This document shows positions 53,215 to 63,107 of a DNA stretch of 64,000 nucleotides, one piece after another. The DNA is from Calothrix sp. PCC 7716 (GTDB lineage: Bacteria; Cyanobacteriota; Cyanobacteriia; Cyanobacteriales; Nostocaceae): assembly GCF_019977735.1 (NCBI RefSeq), contig NZ_AP025018.1, positions 10,482,580 to 10,546,579 of the forward strand, read 5' to 3'. How positions within the stretch are numbered: the first letter of the stretch is position 1; the number at the start of each line of letters is the position of its first letter. Both the position numbers and the translations under genes were made by a program. The notes below the pieces were generated by a model that was not told the origin of the DNA, did not search any database, and saw nothing but the letters and a program-made list of their open reading frames with translations.

Positions 53215-56200
53215 TCATTTATAGAGCCAAACTCTCAGCAGTGATAGTAACTGTTGAGTATCAACGGGTTTAGTAATATAATCTGAGGCGCCTGCGTTGA
53301 TGCATTTTTCTCGGTCGCCTTTCATTGCTTTTGCGGTTAAAGCAATTATTGGTAAAGCTTTGAATTTGTCTATAGTACGTATATATTGCATTGTTTCATA
53401 GCCGTCCATCCCTGGCATCATAATGTCTATAAGAACAAGTTCAATATCGTGAATTTTTTGAAGCATGGAAATACCGTCTTTGCCGTTTTCTGCATAAACA
53501 GTTTGCATTTGATAACGCTCTAATAAGCTAGTAAGGGCAAATATATTTCGCACATCATCGTCTATGATTAAGATTTTTTTACCTGTTAGTATTTGGTCTT
53601 TTTGTTGTAACTGTTCAAGCATTTGGCGTTGAGGCGCCGATAAATTTTCTTGAACTCGATGTAAAAATAAAGCTGTTTCATCTAATAAACGTTCGGGTGA
53701 ACGCACGTCTTTGATGATGATAGAATCACTAATACGGCGTAGTTCGCCTTCTTCTTGGGTCGTTAATTCTTTTCCTGTGTAGATAATAATTGGTAGGTAG
53801 GTTAAGTTAGCTTGCTGTTTAATTTGCTCTATAAGCTCGAAGCCGCTCATGTCTGGTAGTCCTAGGTCTAAGACTAAACAGTCAAAGTGACTATTTTGTA
53901 AAGCTGACAATGCGTCTCTACCTGTACCAACTGCCTCCGTACCTACATCGCTATTGCTAATAAGTTCTACAAGACTTTGGCGTTGGGTAGCATCGTCCTC
54001 GACAATGAGCAAATTTTTGACTTGACGTTCAACAAATTCTCGAATTCGACTGAAAGCATTTAATAGAGAATCACGATCAATAGGTTTTTGCAGGTAAGCT
54101 ATTGCTCCTTGTTGTAAACTTCGTTGCTGCCCTTCATCTATACTCATTATATGAACGGGAATATGACGAGTGTTAGGGTCATGTTTGAGACTGTCAAGAA
54201 CTGTCCAACCATCCATAACAGGTAGACGAAGATCAAGCATAATCGCTGTAGGTTTATACGAGCGTGCCATTGCTAAACCAACATCGCCGCGTGTTGCTAC
54301 TATAACTTTAAAATCTTGCTGTCGTGCTATATCCAGTAAAACGCGGGCAAAGTTAAGATCATCTTCGATTATTAATAGTAAATGTTCTCCGGGTTGAATA
54401 TTTTCTCGGTCATCTTCAATTGCTTGCTCACTTAATAATTGTGTTTCATTAATTACTGTTGGCTCGGTTACTTGTGTAGCCGCAACTGTTATCGTATTTA
54501 TAACATTAGTTGTTTGATTGCCCTCGCTGTTACCTGGAGTAAAAGATTGATTGGAATAAGACTGGGGTAAATAAAGAGTAAATGTACTACCCTTACGTAA
54601 CTCGCTAACTAAGCGAATTTCACCTCCTAGTAAATGAGCAATTTCCCGACTAATCGATAATCCTAAACCTGTACCATCGTATTTACGGCTAGTAGTACCA
54701 TCTACCTGTTGAAATGCTTCAAAGATTATCTGCTGTTTATCAGGTGCAATTCCTATACCAGTATCGGTGACAGCAAATGCAATCACGCAGTCACTACGGT
54801 TCAAAATTTCTTTATTTGAACTCCAGCCAGAAGTAGCTAATGATACATTTAAACTGACACTACCTCGCTCAGTAAATTTAAAAGCATTTGATAAGAGATT
54901 TTTGAGTATTTGCTGTAGTCGTTTTGCATCAGTAAAAATAGCACGAGGCAAATTTGAGCCAAAATTAATACGGAAGTCTAGTTTGCGGTCAACTGCTATT
55001 TGGCGGAAGGTTATTTCAATATGCTGTTGTAAATCTCGAAACAATGTTTCATGAATTTCTACTGACATCGTACCCGATTCAATTTTGGCTAAGTCAAGAA
55101 TGTCGTTTATCAATGCTAGTAAGTCATTTCCCGCAGAGTGTATAGTACGGCTATATTCTACTTGTTTTCCTGTTAGGTTAGCTTCGCTGTTCTCAGATAG
55201 TAGCCCTGATAATATTAGTAAACTGTTTAGTGGAGTTCTTAGTTCGTGAGACATGTTCGCGAGGAACTGCGATTTATATTTGGAAGTCATTGCCAATTGT
55301 TCGGCTTTTTCTTCTAAAGCTTGACGGGCTTGTTCTATTTCGTTATTTTTGCGCTCTACTTCTCGGTTCTGTACTGCGAGCAATTCGGCTTTTTCTTCTA
55401 ATTCTTCGTTTGTTTGCTGTAATTGCTCTTGTTGACGTTTCAATAATTCTTCAGATGCTTTGAGTGATTGTGCTTGTTGTTCGAGACGTTTGTTAGTTTC
55501 AGTTAGTTCTTTTTGTTGAGTTTGCAATTCTTCTGCTAGGGACTGCGACTGTTTGAGCAGTTCTTCTGTTCGCATACTCGCAGAAATTGTGTTCAGTACG
55601 ATAGCGATACTTTCGGTAAGTTGGTCTAAGAAAGTTAGATGAATTTCGCTAAAGCGGTGGAAGGATGCTAGTTCAATAACGGCTGTAACTTGTCCTTCAA
55701 ATAATACTGGTAAAACAACGACATTTAAAGGTGTAGCTTCGCCCAAGCCTGAACTAATTTTTATATAGTCGTTGGGTATCTGAGTTAATAAAATTCTCTC
55801 TTTTTCTAAAGCACATTGACCTACTAAACCTTCACCTAAAAAGAAACGATTTGACAGATTTTTGCGTTCACGGTAAGCATAGCTGCTGATTAACTTCAAA
55901 AAGTGCGGGTGATTTTCCGCTGCTTCCATTAGATAAAACAATCCTTGTTGAGCAGTAACAAGCGGCGCCAGTTCAGATAATATCAACTTAGAAACAGTTT
56001 CTAAATCGCGCTGTCCCTGCAACATACGGGTAAATTTAGCCAAGTTAGTTTTAAGCCAGTCTTGCTCAGTATTTTTACGAGTTGTACCCCGTAAATTAGC
56101 AATCATCTGGTTAATATTATCTTTGAGTGCGGCAACTTCTCCTTGTGCTTCTACGGCAATTGATTGAGTTAAATCACCTTTAGTAACAGCCGTTGCTACT

Positions 56201-59034
56201 TCAGCAATTGCACGGACTTGATTTGTTAAATTTGCCGCTAATTCATTGACGTTATCTGTTAAGTCACGCCAAATACCTGATGCACCGGGAACTTTTGCTT
56301 GTCCACCTAATTTCCCTTCTATTCCAACTTCGCGCGCAACAGTTGTAACTTGGTCGGCAAAGGTAGCTAACGTATCAATCATTTCATTAATTGTTTCCGC
56401 TAGGGTTTCGATTTCGCCTTGAGCATCTAATATAAGTTTACGTTTTAAGTTCCCATTTGCTACTGCCGTTACAATTTTGGCAATACCTCGCACTTGTGCC
56501 GTCAAATTACCAGCCATTGAGTTAACGTTATCCGTCAAATCTTTCCAAATTCCAGCTACACCAATAACTTGAGCTTGACCACCTAATTTACCCTCAGTTC
56601 CGACTTCACGCGCGACACGAGTTACTTCTGAAGCAAACGAGTTCAGCTGGTCAACCATTGTGTTAATGGTATTTTTTAAGTGCAGCATCTCTCCTTTAAC
56701 ATCAACGGTAATTTTCCTTGACAAATCACCACCAGCAATAGCCGCTGCTACCTCAGCAATATTACGTACTTGTCCTGTCAAATTACCAGCCATTGAGTTA
56801 ACGTTATCCGTCAAATCTTTCCAAGTACCGTCAACCCCACGGACATATGCTTGTACTCCAAGTTTGCCTTCTGTTCCAACTTCACGTGCGACACGGGTTA
56901 CTTCGGAGGCAAACGAGTTAAGTTGGTCAACCATCGTATTGATGGTGTTTTTCAACTCTAAAATTTCACCTTTGACATCAACGGTAATTTTCTTCGACAA
57001 ATCACCAGTTGCGACTGCTGTTGTCACATCGGCAATGTTTCGCACTTGGTCAGTTAAACTTCCTGCCATGAAGTTTACGCTGTCGGTTAAATCTTTCCAA
57101 GTGCCAGCCACACCTTTTACTTCTGCTTGTACTCCTAGCTTACCTTCGCTACCTACCTCACGCGCGACTCTCGTCACCTCACTAGCAAACGAGTTAAGTT
57201 GGTCAACCATCGTATTGATGGTATTTTTTAACTCCAAAATTTCACCTTTTACATCAACAGTGATTTTCTTTGATAAATCCCCAGTTGCGACTGCTGTTGT
57301 CACAAGAGCAATGTTCCGTACTTGGTCAGTTAAACTTCCTGCCATGAAGTTTACACTGTCGGTTAAGTCTTTCCACGTACCCGCAACACCGGGAACCTGT
57401 GCTTGACCTCCAAGTTTTCCTTCGGCGCCAACTTCACGCGCGACTCTTGTTACCTCACTAGCAAACGAGTTCAACTGGTCAACCATGATATTAATGGTAT
57501 TTTTCAGTTGTAAAATTTCACCTTTTACATCTACGGTGATTTTTTTAGAAAGGTCACCTTTCGCAATAGCTGTTGTGACTTCAGCGATGTTGCGTACTTG
57601 TGCCGTTAAACTACCTGCCATAGAGTTTACACTGTCGGTAAGGTCTTTCCACGTACCCGCAACACCTTTGACTTCGGCTTGTACACCTAGCTGACCTTCG
57701 GTTCCAACTTCGCGCGCGACGCGGGTTACTTCCGAAACGAAGGAATTAAGCTGGTCAACCATTGTATTAATGGTGTTTTTTAACTCTAAAATTTCCCCTT
57801 TAACATCTACAGTAATTTTCTTTGATAAGTCGCCATTTGCAACCGCAGTTGTCACAAGAGCAATATTTCGCACTTGCGCGGTTAAACTGCTAGCCATGAA
57901 ATTAACTGACTCAGTTAAATCTTTCCAAGTACCTGCTACACCCCGAACTTCTGCCTGTACTCCTAATTTACCTTCGCTGCCCACCTCGCGCGCAACGCGA
58001 GTTACCTCACTAGCAAATGAATTAAGCTGGTCAACCATCGTATTGATGGTGTTTTTTAACTCTAAAATTTCACCTTTGACATCAACAGTAATTTTCTTCG
58101 ACAAATCACCATTAGCGACGGCAGTTGTTACCTCAGCGATATTTCGTACTTGAGATGTCAAGCTACCTGCCATCGAATTTACACTATCTGTCAAGTCTTT
58201 CCACGTACCCGCAACACCTTTAACATCTGCTTGTACGCCCAATTTACCTTCGGTTCCCACATCACGGGCAACCTTCGTTACCTCACTAGCAAAGGAGTTA
58301 AGCTGGTCAACCATAGTATTAATGGTATTTTTTAACTCTAAAATCTCCCCTTTGACATCAACAGTAATTTTCTTCGATAAATCACCATTTGCGACGGCAG
58401 TTGTCACATCCGCAATGTTGCGTAGCTGTGCTGTGAGATTGCCGGACATTAAATTTACGTTATCAGTTAAATTTTTCCATGTTCCTGCTACACCAGGAAC
58501 TTCTGCTTGTACACCTAACTTACCTTCTGTTCCAACTTCGCGCGCAACCCGTGTTACCTCTGAAGAAAAAGAATTAAGTTGTGTTACCATTGTATTTACA
58601 ATGGTAGCTGTTTGCAGAAATTCTCCTTGTAGTGGTTTACCATCAATTTCTGTAGGGACGGTTTGTGATAAATCACCGTTTGCAACTGCTCTAATTACAC
58701 GTGTCGTTTCTGCTGTTGGTTGTACTAAGTCGCTAATTAAAGCATTCACTGAATCAATCGAACTTTTCCAGGCGCCTCTAACATTGCCAATAGACGCGCG
58801 CTCAGAAATTTTACCTTCTTTACCAACAACAGTACTGACACGCTCTAACTCCATTGCCATACGTTCGTTCATCTCAATAATGTCATTGAGAGTGTCAGCA
58901 ATTTTTCCGGCAACTCCAGTGTGGTCAAGAGGCATTCGTGAACTAAAGTTGCCTTTCTTGACTTCTGCAAGAGTTCTTAATAGCTGTTTAAGGTCAAGAC
59001 TATCTGTGTCGCTAGCGCTTTGTAAGGTCGTCAT
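53215..59034 (-). CDS. Multi-HAMP hybrid histidine kinase with GAF and three receivers
   Basis: 1939 residues, no clear membrane segment. Residues up to about 975 are HAMP-type repeats: nine copies of a 92-residue unit around [10 protein letters not shown] and [19 protein letters not shown], plus diverged first and last units. Then come GAF (about 1005-1145), a coiled coil (1150-1250), HisKA with phospho-His near 1262 ([15 protein letters not shown]), HATPase_c (DTGIGI near 1425, GTGLGLSI), and three receivers with phospho-Asp near 1599, 1721 and 1870 (last: [13 protein letters not shown]). The layout recalls group III osmosensing hybrid kinases. It heads the cheR-cheB set. Confidence 0.92.
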   Translation of the reverse strand: MTTLQSASDTDSLDLKQLLRTLAEVKKGNFSSRMPLDHTGVAGKIADTLNDIIEMNERMAMELERVSTVVGKEGKISERASIGNVRGAWKSSIDSVNALISDLVQPTAETTRVIRAVANGDLSQTVPTEIDGKPLQGEFLQTATIVNTMVTQLNSFSSEVTRVAREVGTEGKLGVQAEVPGVAGTWKNLTDNVNLMSGNLTAQLRNIADVTTAVANGDLSKKITVDVKGEILELKNTINTMVDQLNSFASEVTKVARDVGTEGKLGVQADVKGVAGTWKDLTDSVNSMAGSLTSQVRNIAEVTTAVANGDLSKKITVDVKGEILELKNTINTMVDQLNSFASEVTRVAREVGSEGKLGVQAEVRGVAGTWKDLTESVNFMASSLTAQVRNIALVTTAVANGDLSKKITVDVKGEILELKNTINTMVDQLNSFVSEVTRVAREVGTEGQLGVQAEVKGVAGTWKDLTDSVNSMAGSLTAQVRNIAEVTTAIAKGDLSKKITVDVKGEILQLKNTINIMVDQLNSFASEVTRVAREVGAEGKLGGQAQVPGVAGTWKDLTDSVNFMAGSLTDQVRNIALVTTAVATGDLSKKITVDVKGEILELKNTINTMVDQLNSFASEVTRVAREVGSEGKLGVQAEVKGVAGTWKDLTDSVNFMAGSLTDQVRNIADVTTAVATGDLSKKITVDVKGEILELKNTINTMVDQLNSFASEVTRVAREVGTEGKLGVQAYVRGVDGTWKDLTDNVNSMAGNLTGQVRNIAEVAAAIAGGDLSRKITVDVKGEMLHLKNTINTMVDQLNSFASEVTRVAREVGTEGKLGGQAQVIGVAGIWKDLTDNVNSMAGNLTAQVRGIAKIVTAVANGNLKRKLILDAQGEIETLAETINEMIDTLATFADQVTTVAREVGIEGKLGGQAKVPGASGIWRDLTDNVNELAANLTNQVRAIAEVATAVTKGDLTQSIAVEAQGEVAALKDNINQMIANLRGTTRKNTEQDWLKTNLAKFTRMLQGQRDLETVSKLILSELAPLVTAQQGLFYLMEAAENHPHFLKLISSYAYRERKNLSNRFFLGEGLVGQCALEKERILLTQIPNDYIKISSGLGEATPLNVVVLPVLFEGQVTAVIELASFHRFSEIHLTFLDQLTESIAIVLNTISASMRTEELLKQSQSLAEELQTQQKELTETNKRLEQQAQSLKASEELLKRQQEQLQQTNEELEEKAELLAVQNREVERKNNEIEQARQALEEKAEQLAMTSKYKSQFLANMSHELRTPLNSLLILSGLLSENSEANLTGKQVEYSRTIHSAGNDLLALINDILDLAKIESGTMSVEIHETLFRDLQQHIEITFRQIAVDRKLDFRINFGSNLPRAIFTDAKRLQQILKNLLSNAFKFTERGSVSLNVSLATSGWSSNKEILNRSDCVIAFAVTDTGIGIAPDKQQIIFEAFQQVDGTTSRKYDGTGLGLSISREIAHLLGGEIRLVSELRKGSTFTLYLPQSYSNQSFTPGNSEGNQTTNVINTITVAATQVTEPTVINETQLLSEQAIEDDRENIQPGEHLLLIIEDDLNFARVLLDIARQQDFKVIVATRGDVGLAMARSYKPTAIMLDLRLPVMDGWTVLDSLKHDPNTRHIPVHIMSIDEGQQRSLQQGAIAYLQKPIDRDSLLNAFSRIREFVERQVKNLLIVEDDATQRQSLVELISNSDVGTEAVGTGRDALSALQNSHFDCLVLDLGLPDMSGFELIEQIKQQANLTYLPIIIYTGKELTTQEEGELRRISDSIIIKDVRSPERLLDETALFLHRVQENLSAPQRQMLEQLQQKDQILTGKKILIIDDDVRNIFALTSLLERYQMQTVYAENGKDGISMLQKIHDIELVLIDIMMPGMDGYETMQYIRTIDKFKALPIIALTAKAMKGDREKCINAGASDYITKPVDTQQLLSLLRVWLYK

Positions 59035-59368
59035 TGTTGGTCAATAAGCTCAATATATTTCTAATGCCTAAGTTTTAGAACAGAAATTTTATTTAGATAA
59101 AGTACGTAAATACGTTTAAGTTGCAACCCAAAATATTTTTTATATTATCTATTTAAAACGGCTATTATCACCTCTACCTTTAGATAATGCAAATTCAGAT
59201 AATATCTATCAAAAGGTAGATGCTTATTTTTTTAATAACATAAATTTTTATTAAGCAGTGTTAAGAGTTCATAATAATATTAACAAAAGATGTAAAAATA
59301 ACTCCACCTTCTTGATAATTATCAGAAGATTTGGAGTATTTTTAATTTGAAAGTTCTAATGCAACACA
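59035..59368. other. Spacer with a bidirectional-looking terminator
   Basis: At 59301-59337 ACTCCACCTTCTTGATAA faces TTATCAGAAGATTTGGAGT (two small mismatches). A T-run follows on both strands (ATTTTTAA on plus, TATTTTTAC on minus). It probably terminates the phosphatase-like gene at 59369. The remainder is AT-rich and holds the kinase promoter. Confidence 0.6.
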
Positions 59369-59815
59369 TTAGCCTTGGGATTTTTTCTCTAATTTGTCAA
59401 TCAAATTAATAACGTTAGCTTCGATTTGTCCTAAAGCTTCATCTACACCAGTTTTATCGATATCGTGGACTAACCAATACTCTATATTATCAACCCACTG
59501 TGGAAAGCGTTCGGTCATGAGTGGACGGTGTTCTTCTTCATCGATAGCGATGACTTTGGTAAATGACTGGAAATCTTCTAGCAGGGCACTTTGGGGAAAG
59601 CGTTCTTCATCAAGTAGTATAATTCCTTTTTGCGCTAGTGCTGTTTTGGCATAGTGAGAAATGGCGCCAACGTTATTGACACCACGTTCTAGTGCCAAAC
59701 CGCGTGAGTCAGCTTGCCAGTTGAGTTTATGTTTACGCGCGAGGTAGTTGAACAAGTGTTCTGCAAAGCGACTACGGTAGTAATTACCCGTGCATAGAAA
59801 AAGAATAGTTTGCAT
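59369..59815 (-). CDS. Low-molecular-weight protein tyrosine phosphatase-like protein
   Basis: 148 residues. The P-loop CTGNYYRSR (8-16) keeps the CX5R pattern, with nucleophile C8 and R14, but the second cysteine of LMW phosphatases (C-x-G-N-x-C-R-S) is Tyr13. The general-acid DP loop usually near residue 125 reads LVHDIDKTG, with Asp. Could be a phosphatase or an arsenate-reductase relative; the substrate is unknown. Start ATG at 59815, next to a dispersed palindrome. Confidence 0.78.
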   Translation of the reverse strand: MQTILFLCTGNYYRSRFAEHLFNYLARKHKLNWQADSRGLALERGVNNVGAISHYAKTALAQKGIILLDEERFPQSALLEDFQSFTKVIAIDEEEHRPLMTERFPQWVDNIEYWLVHDIDKTGVDEALGQIEANVINLIDKLEKKSQG

Positions 59816-59840
59816 TGTTATAACAATTATAGATATAGAA

Positions 59841-59864
59841 AGAGACGTGATATATCACGTCTCT
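59841..59864. repeat. Dispersed palindrome, AGAGACGTGATATATCACGTCTCT
   Basis: Perfect 12+12 palindrome of the 1693 family between the phosphatase-like and RNA ligase genes. Confidence 0.88.
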
Positions 59865-59867
59865 ACA

Positions 59868-60860
59868 TTAATGTAACTCAGTACCATCTTTACGGAGCAG
59901 ATATCTATCACTAATTAATTTGATTACTACTCGTCCAATTTCTGGATGTGTTCTTTCTTGTACTGGTTGAATTATTACTCCTTCCATCATACAACTTGGA
60001 CAAAGAACGCTGTCTTTATTGTTGAATTGTGATACTGTTTCCCAACTATAGGCGCCTTGGTAAAGCAGAGGTACTGTAGGAAGGGAGTGTGAGTTACAAA
60101 ATTCGACAAATTCATCGTAGTTCAGGAATTCACTACCACGACGTACTGCAAATAAGACAATCGCAATTTTACCGTTGCTTAAACTATATTTAATGTCTTG
60201 TACACCATATATTTCTCCAAAGACTTGGGTGTTTACTGGTAATTGTTGTAAAGCTGGGTTTTCATGGTATGCACGAATATAAACTAGATTTTTATTGGCT
60301 TCGCTATTTTTCCAAAAGTAGTTGTGACTGCCAATTTTAACCACTCCCTCATCATCGACTAAAACAGTGAAGTTTGTGCCGTGTACTTTTTCGGTAACTA
60401 CGACTTCTTCTCCGTCAACGAATACATCTTTATAGCGTTTGATGTTTTCAGGACTTGGAAATTTATATTGTCCAATATGATTTTCCATTTCTCCACTCAT
60501 TCCACGTGGAATAGGATATTCATATTTAGTCACACCAAAATGCTCGGTATAGTCGTCACCAATTTGACCTGTAAAATTGGCGCCAACTCTTATCAATAAA
60601 CCTTCAGAAAAAATTCCTCGCAGTTTTGCCGCACGTAGTTTTTTTGAGTAATAGCTGCGAATTCCAAATTCATCTAAATACTGCTCTGGAATAACGCTAT
60701 CGATAGGAAAGTAATATGCTAAATCGCCTACTTTAAAGTTACCTTTGGCTGTAATAACTTGATATGCCATTCCTTCAAAGAGAGCAATATCTAATCTATC
60801 AGCATTGGGATGATGCTTAATTTCACTAATTTTTACAACTTCAACTTTTAAAATACTCAT
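59868..60860 (-). CDS. RNA ligase of the Deinococcus Rnl5 (DRB0094) type
   Basis: 330 residues. The N-terminal 100 residues form an OB-like domain (VEVVKISEIKHHPNADRLDIA, GDLAYYFPIDSVIPE). The nucleotidyltransferase domain has motif I EKVHGTN with the adenylated Lys158, motif III as FGEIYGVQD, motif IV as MEGVIIQP, and motif V as RVVIKLISDRYL. Deinococcus members seal 3'-OH/5'-phosphate RNA nicks, preferring DNA-templated breaks. Start ATG at 60860 (MSILKVEVV) is preferred to 60884. It stands alone, with no repair or toxin partner beside it. Confidence 0.85.
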   Translation of the reverse strand: MSILKVEVVKISEIKHHPNADRLDIALFEGMAYQVITAKGNFKVGDLAYYFPIDSVIPEQYLDEFGIRSYYSKKLRAAKLRGIFSEGLLIRVGANFTGQIGDDYTEHFGVTKYEYPIPRGMSGEMENHIGQYKFPSPENIKRYKDVFVDGEEVVVTEKVHGTNFTVLVDDEGVVKIGSHNYFWKNSEANKNLVYIRAYHENPALQQLPVNTQVFGEIYGVQDIKYSLSNGKIAIVLFAVRRGSEFLNYDEFVEFCNSHSLPTVPLLYQGAYSWETVSQFNNKDSVLCPSCMMEGVIIQPVQERTHPEIGRVVIKLISDRYLLRKDGTELH

Positions 60861-61050
60861 ATTATTTTTTACCACCACCCACACTTGATAAATTTCACTA
60901 TGTAATATAATTGTAGTATAAAAATAAAATCTGTCAAGTCAGCTGAATTCAGCCTAAAGACAAGCTTTTAGAGTCTACTCTCATTCTTGCTAGGTATGTA
61001 TTACAGGTGAAAAGATTATATATTGGTTAACTTAAGATTAAGAGGGAATA

Positions 61051-61578
61051 ATGAGTGCGATGTTTGTTAGTTCTGATGATTGGGTGGAAATAGGAACAAG
61101 ACTAGTTTTAGCCCTTTTTGTTGGATGCATTATTGGTTTGAATCGACAAAAAGGTGGTAGAGCAGCAGGAATGCGAACTTTTATGTTGGTAAGCATGGGG
61201 TCTGCACTGTTTGTAATGATTCCTTTACAAGCTGGTAGTGATATTGAGAATGCAGCCAATGCGCTAAGTAGGACAATTCAAGGTGTATCAACTGGTGTAG
61301 GATTTATAGGCGCCGGATTAATATTACATGAATCACCCAGAGAATCAAAATCGCTAAGAGTGCGGGGACTGACGACGGCAGCATCGATATGGCTTTCGGC
61401 AGGTTTAGGAGCTGCGATAGGTTGCGGTTTATGGCAAATGGCTTTGCTCGCAGCTTTTTTAACTTTGGTAACGCTGAGTGGAGTTAAGCGTTTGACGGAG
61501 TTTTTGAAGTTTTTGGCTTCGAGGAAGAAGTTGGCAACGGATAGAACGGATGTAACGGATAAGCAGGTGAATCATTAA
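61051..61578 (+). CDS. MgtC/SapB family membrane protein
   Basis: 175 residues with about four or five hydrophobic segments. The family start is RLVLALFVGCIIGLNRQKGGRAAGMRTFMLVSMGSALFV (about 14-52), followed by TGVGFIGAGLILHE and GLTTAASIWLSAGLGAAIGCG. MgtC proteins are linked to magnesium limitation and virulence in other bacteria. The last 15 residues (LATDRTDVTDKQVNH) are encoded by a copy of the 9-bp TCCGTTACA repeat in reverse, so the natural C-terminus has been replaced or extended. Confidence 0.85.
   Translation: MSAMFVSSDDWVEIGTRLVLALFVGCIIGLNRQKGGRAAGMRTFMLVSMGSALFVMIPLQAGSDIENAANALSRTIQGVSTGVGFIGAGLILHESPRESKSLRVRGLTTAASIWLSAGLGAAIGCGLWQMALLAAFLTLVTLSGVKRLTEFLKFLASRKKLATDRTDVTDKQVNH
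61533..61567. repeat. TCCGTTACA-type repeat, reverse strand, inside the mgtC-like gene
   Basis: On the minus strand CTTATCCGTTACATCCGTTC then TATCCGTTGCC, nearly the same as 2354-2392 but with fewer units. It is in frame and codes the protein tail. Confidence 0.8.
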
Positions 61579-61695
61579 AAAATTTAAATAATCGTCACAG
61601 GTAGTTCATGCCGAGTTGTTAGGCTGGATTAAAGAAATCTTAAATTTATTTTTATGTGCGATTCTTTACGCTTTGGTGTTGTTTAAATGGCAATA

Positions 61696-61751
61696 GGGGG
61701 CGGGTTTACGAGATTTTTGATTTTTAATCCGGGATATGGGTTAACCCGCCC
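61696..61751. repeat. Inverted repeat GGGCGGGTTTA / TTAACCCGCCC
   Basis: Arms of ten or eleven bases about 35 bases apart in the spacer before the M16 fragment, with GGGGGCGGGTTTAC and GGGTTAACCCGCCCGTAC. Could be a terminator or a dispersed element. Confidence 0.65.
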
Positions 61752-61795
61752 GTACATCTGTGTTTCTTGATGTTTAGGTCATAAATTTAGTTTGT

Positions 61796-62209
61796 ATGCG
61801 TATATTTTTCAAGTTTCGGCGGTCTATATTAATAGGTCTTTTTATTAGTTTTCTTTTGAGTGGTGTATTGTTGCCATCAAATTTCGCTTTTGCGGTTCCT
61901 GCGGATTCTCTGACTCAGGGGGTACGCAAAACGGTACTGGCGAATGGTTTAACTGTACTTACTAAGGAAGTTCATACGGCGCCTGTAGTTAGCGCGCAGG
62001 TGTGGTATGAGGTTGGTTCTCGGAATGAGAAAGCGGGTGAAAATGGGATTTCTCACCAGCTTGAACATTTACTGTTTAAGGCTACTACTGCACGTCCGGT
62101 GCAATTTGGGCGCTTGTTTAGCGCTTTGGGTAGTCAGTTCAATGCGTTTACGAGTTATGACGAAACGGCTTATTTTGGTACGGTGCAGCGTGATAAGTTG
62201 CAGTTTTAA
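61796..62209 (+). pseudogene. M16 zinc peptidase, N-terminal fragment
   Basis: 137 residues where the family has 420-520. A signal peptide spans about 1-33 (LIGLFISFLLSGVLLPSNFAFA). Then VRKTVLANGLTVLTKEVHTAPVVSAQVWYEVGSRNE, the zinc motif HQLEH (HxxEH, about 87-91), and QFGRLFSALGSQFNAFTSYDETAYFGTVQRDKLQF, where homology ends abruptly at a stop. The downstream half, including the third zinc ligand (Glu), is missing. The sequence beyond 62200 belongs to a convergent PEP-CTERM gene, so a deletion or insertion joined them. Confidence 0.8.
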
Positions 62210-62920
62210 AAGTTTCTTCTTGCGTTTATCTTTAATTTTTCTGACGGTAAGACCTATTCCTATTGTTAAAATTCCCCAAGGAATAGAAGATTCAGGTATA
62301 CTGACTTTTCGATATTCTATTGGTGTGGCGACTAATAAATTACCTTGTGCATTAAATATTTGGTCTAGAGAATTAACACCATTATCAAATATAGTTACTT
62401 TGGAAACTACTTTACCTCCTGTGCTTGTAGGGCAACCGTTAGGTGCATTGTTACCAACATAGCGTTGCGGTTCCCATAATAGTAAAAGATTACATGCAGC
62501 AGTCGATATGTTATTGCTAGTTACTACTCTTTCTAATTCGGGTTTATCGCATAACCCATTCACAATACTTGGGTTAATGAAGGGGCGAACGTCAAGGTTT
62601 ACTGCGGAATTTCCTTTGTTAAATGAGTAAAAACTGGTACGTTGAAAAGCCGAGCTTTTTTGTTCTAAAAAGATAGTCTCTGTGTCTTGATTGGGTAATG
62701 CATCTGATAACCGGACTTTACAATTTGACATGGTAATGAGCGGAATATTGGGATTATTTGTGACTTGCTGAAAGTTATTAAATAAACCTGTAAACCAGCC
62801 TGATACTTCTTTGACTTGCGTTTCTAATGGGGGTGGCGTGAGGACTGATGCTGTACTGGGTTGAGATAATATGAATGTTGATGCTAAAATACTAAGGCTA
62901 CAGGCTTTTAACTTATTCAT
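62069..62920 (-). CDS. PEP-CTERM-like exported protein with a read-through C-terminus
   Basis: 283 residues. A signal peptide at 1-24 (ACSLSILASTFILSQPSTASV) is followed by an unrecognised globular region with several Cys. A PEP-CTERM-like sorting tail follows: SIPESSIPWGILTIGIGLTVRKIKDKRKKK at about 207-236, with PES in place of PEP. Natural proteins of this type end soon after the basic cluster. Here about 47 more residues are read antisense to the M16 fragment. The true end was probably lost in the rearrangement. Sorting would need an exosortase, which is not in the window. Confidence 0.72.
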   Translation of the reverse strand: MNKLKACSLSILASTFILSQPSTASVLTPPPLETQVKEVSGWFTGLFNNFQQVTNNPNIPLITMSNCKVRLSDALPNQDTETIFLEQKSSAFQRTSFYSFNKGNSAVNLDVRPFINPSIVNGLCDKPELERVVTSNNISTAACNLLLLWEPQRYVGNNAPNGCPTSTGGKVVSKVTIFDNGVNSLDQIFNAQGNLLVATPIEYRKVSIPESSIPWGILTIGIGLTVRKIKDKRKKKLLKLQLITLHRTKISRFVITRKRIELTTQSAKQAPKLHRTCSSSLKQ

Positions 62921-63072
62921 ACTTGTCTATTTGTTTTTATTTAAATTGTTTATATATTACTGCATAGGCATTCTGACGGCAAAAGCTACCTAACTATTGG
63001 CGCCAGTCTTAAATCTCTTATACTCTTCTCTCTGTGGTTTGTGTGACTCTGTGGTAAAAAGAATGACTTGAA

Positions 63073-63096
63073 GGAACAGGCAGGGATGCCTGTTCC
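63073..63096. repeat. Dispersed palindrome, GGAACAGGCAGGGATGCCTG
   Basis: GGAACAGGCAGG faces its complement ending TGTTCC. Family of 9364, directly at the 3' end of the SGNH hydrolase gene. Confidence 0.85.
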
Positions 63097-63107
63097 ACAA
63101 GAGGGGA

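Noticed and set aside
56660-59047. Long plus-strand frames of up to 248 codons
   Set aside because: Antisense shadows of the repeated HAMP units of the large kinase.
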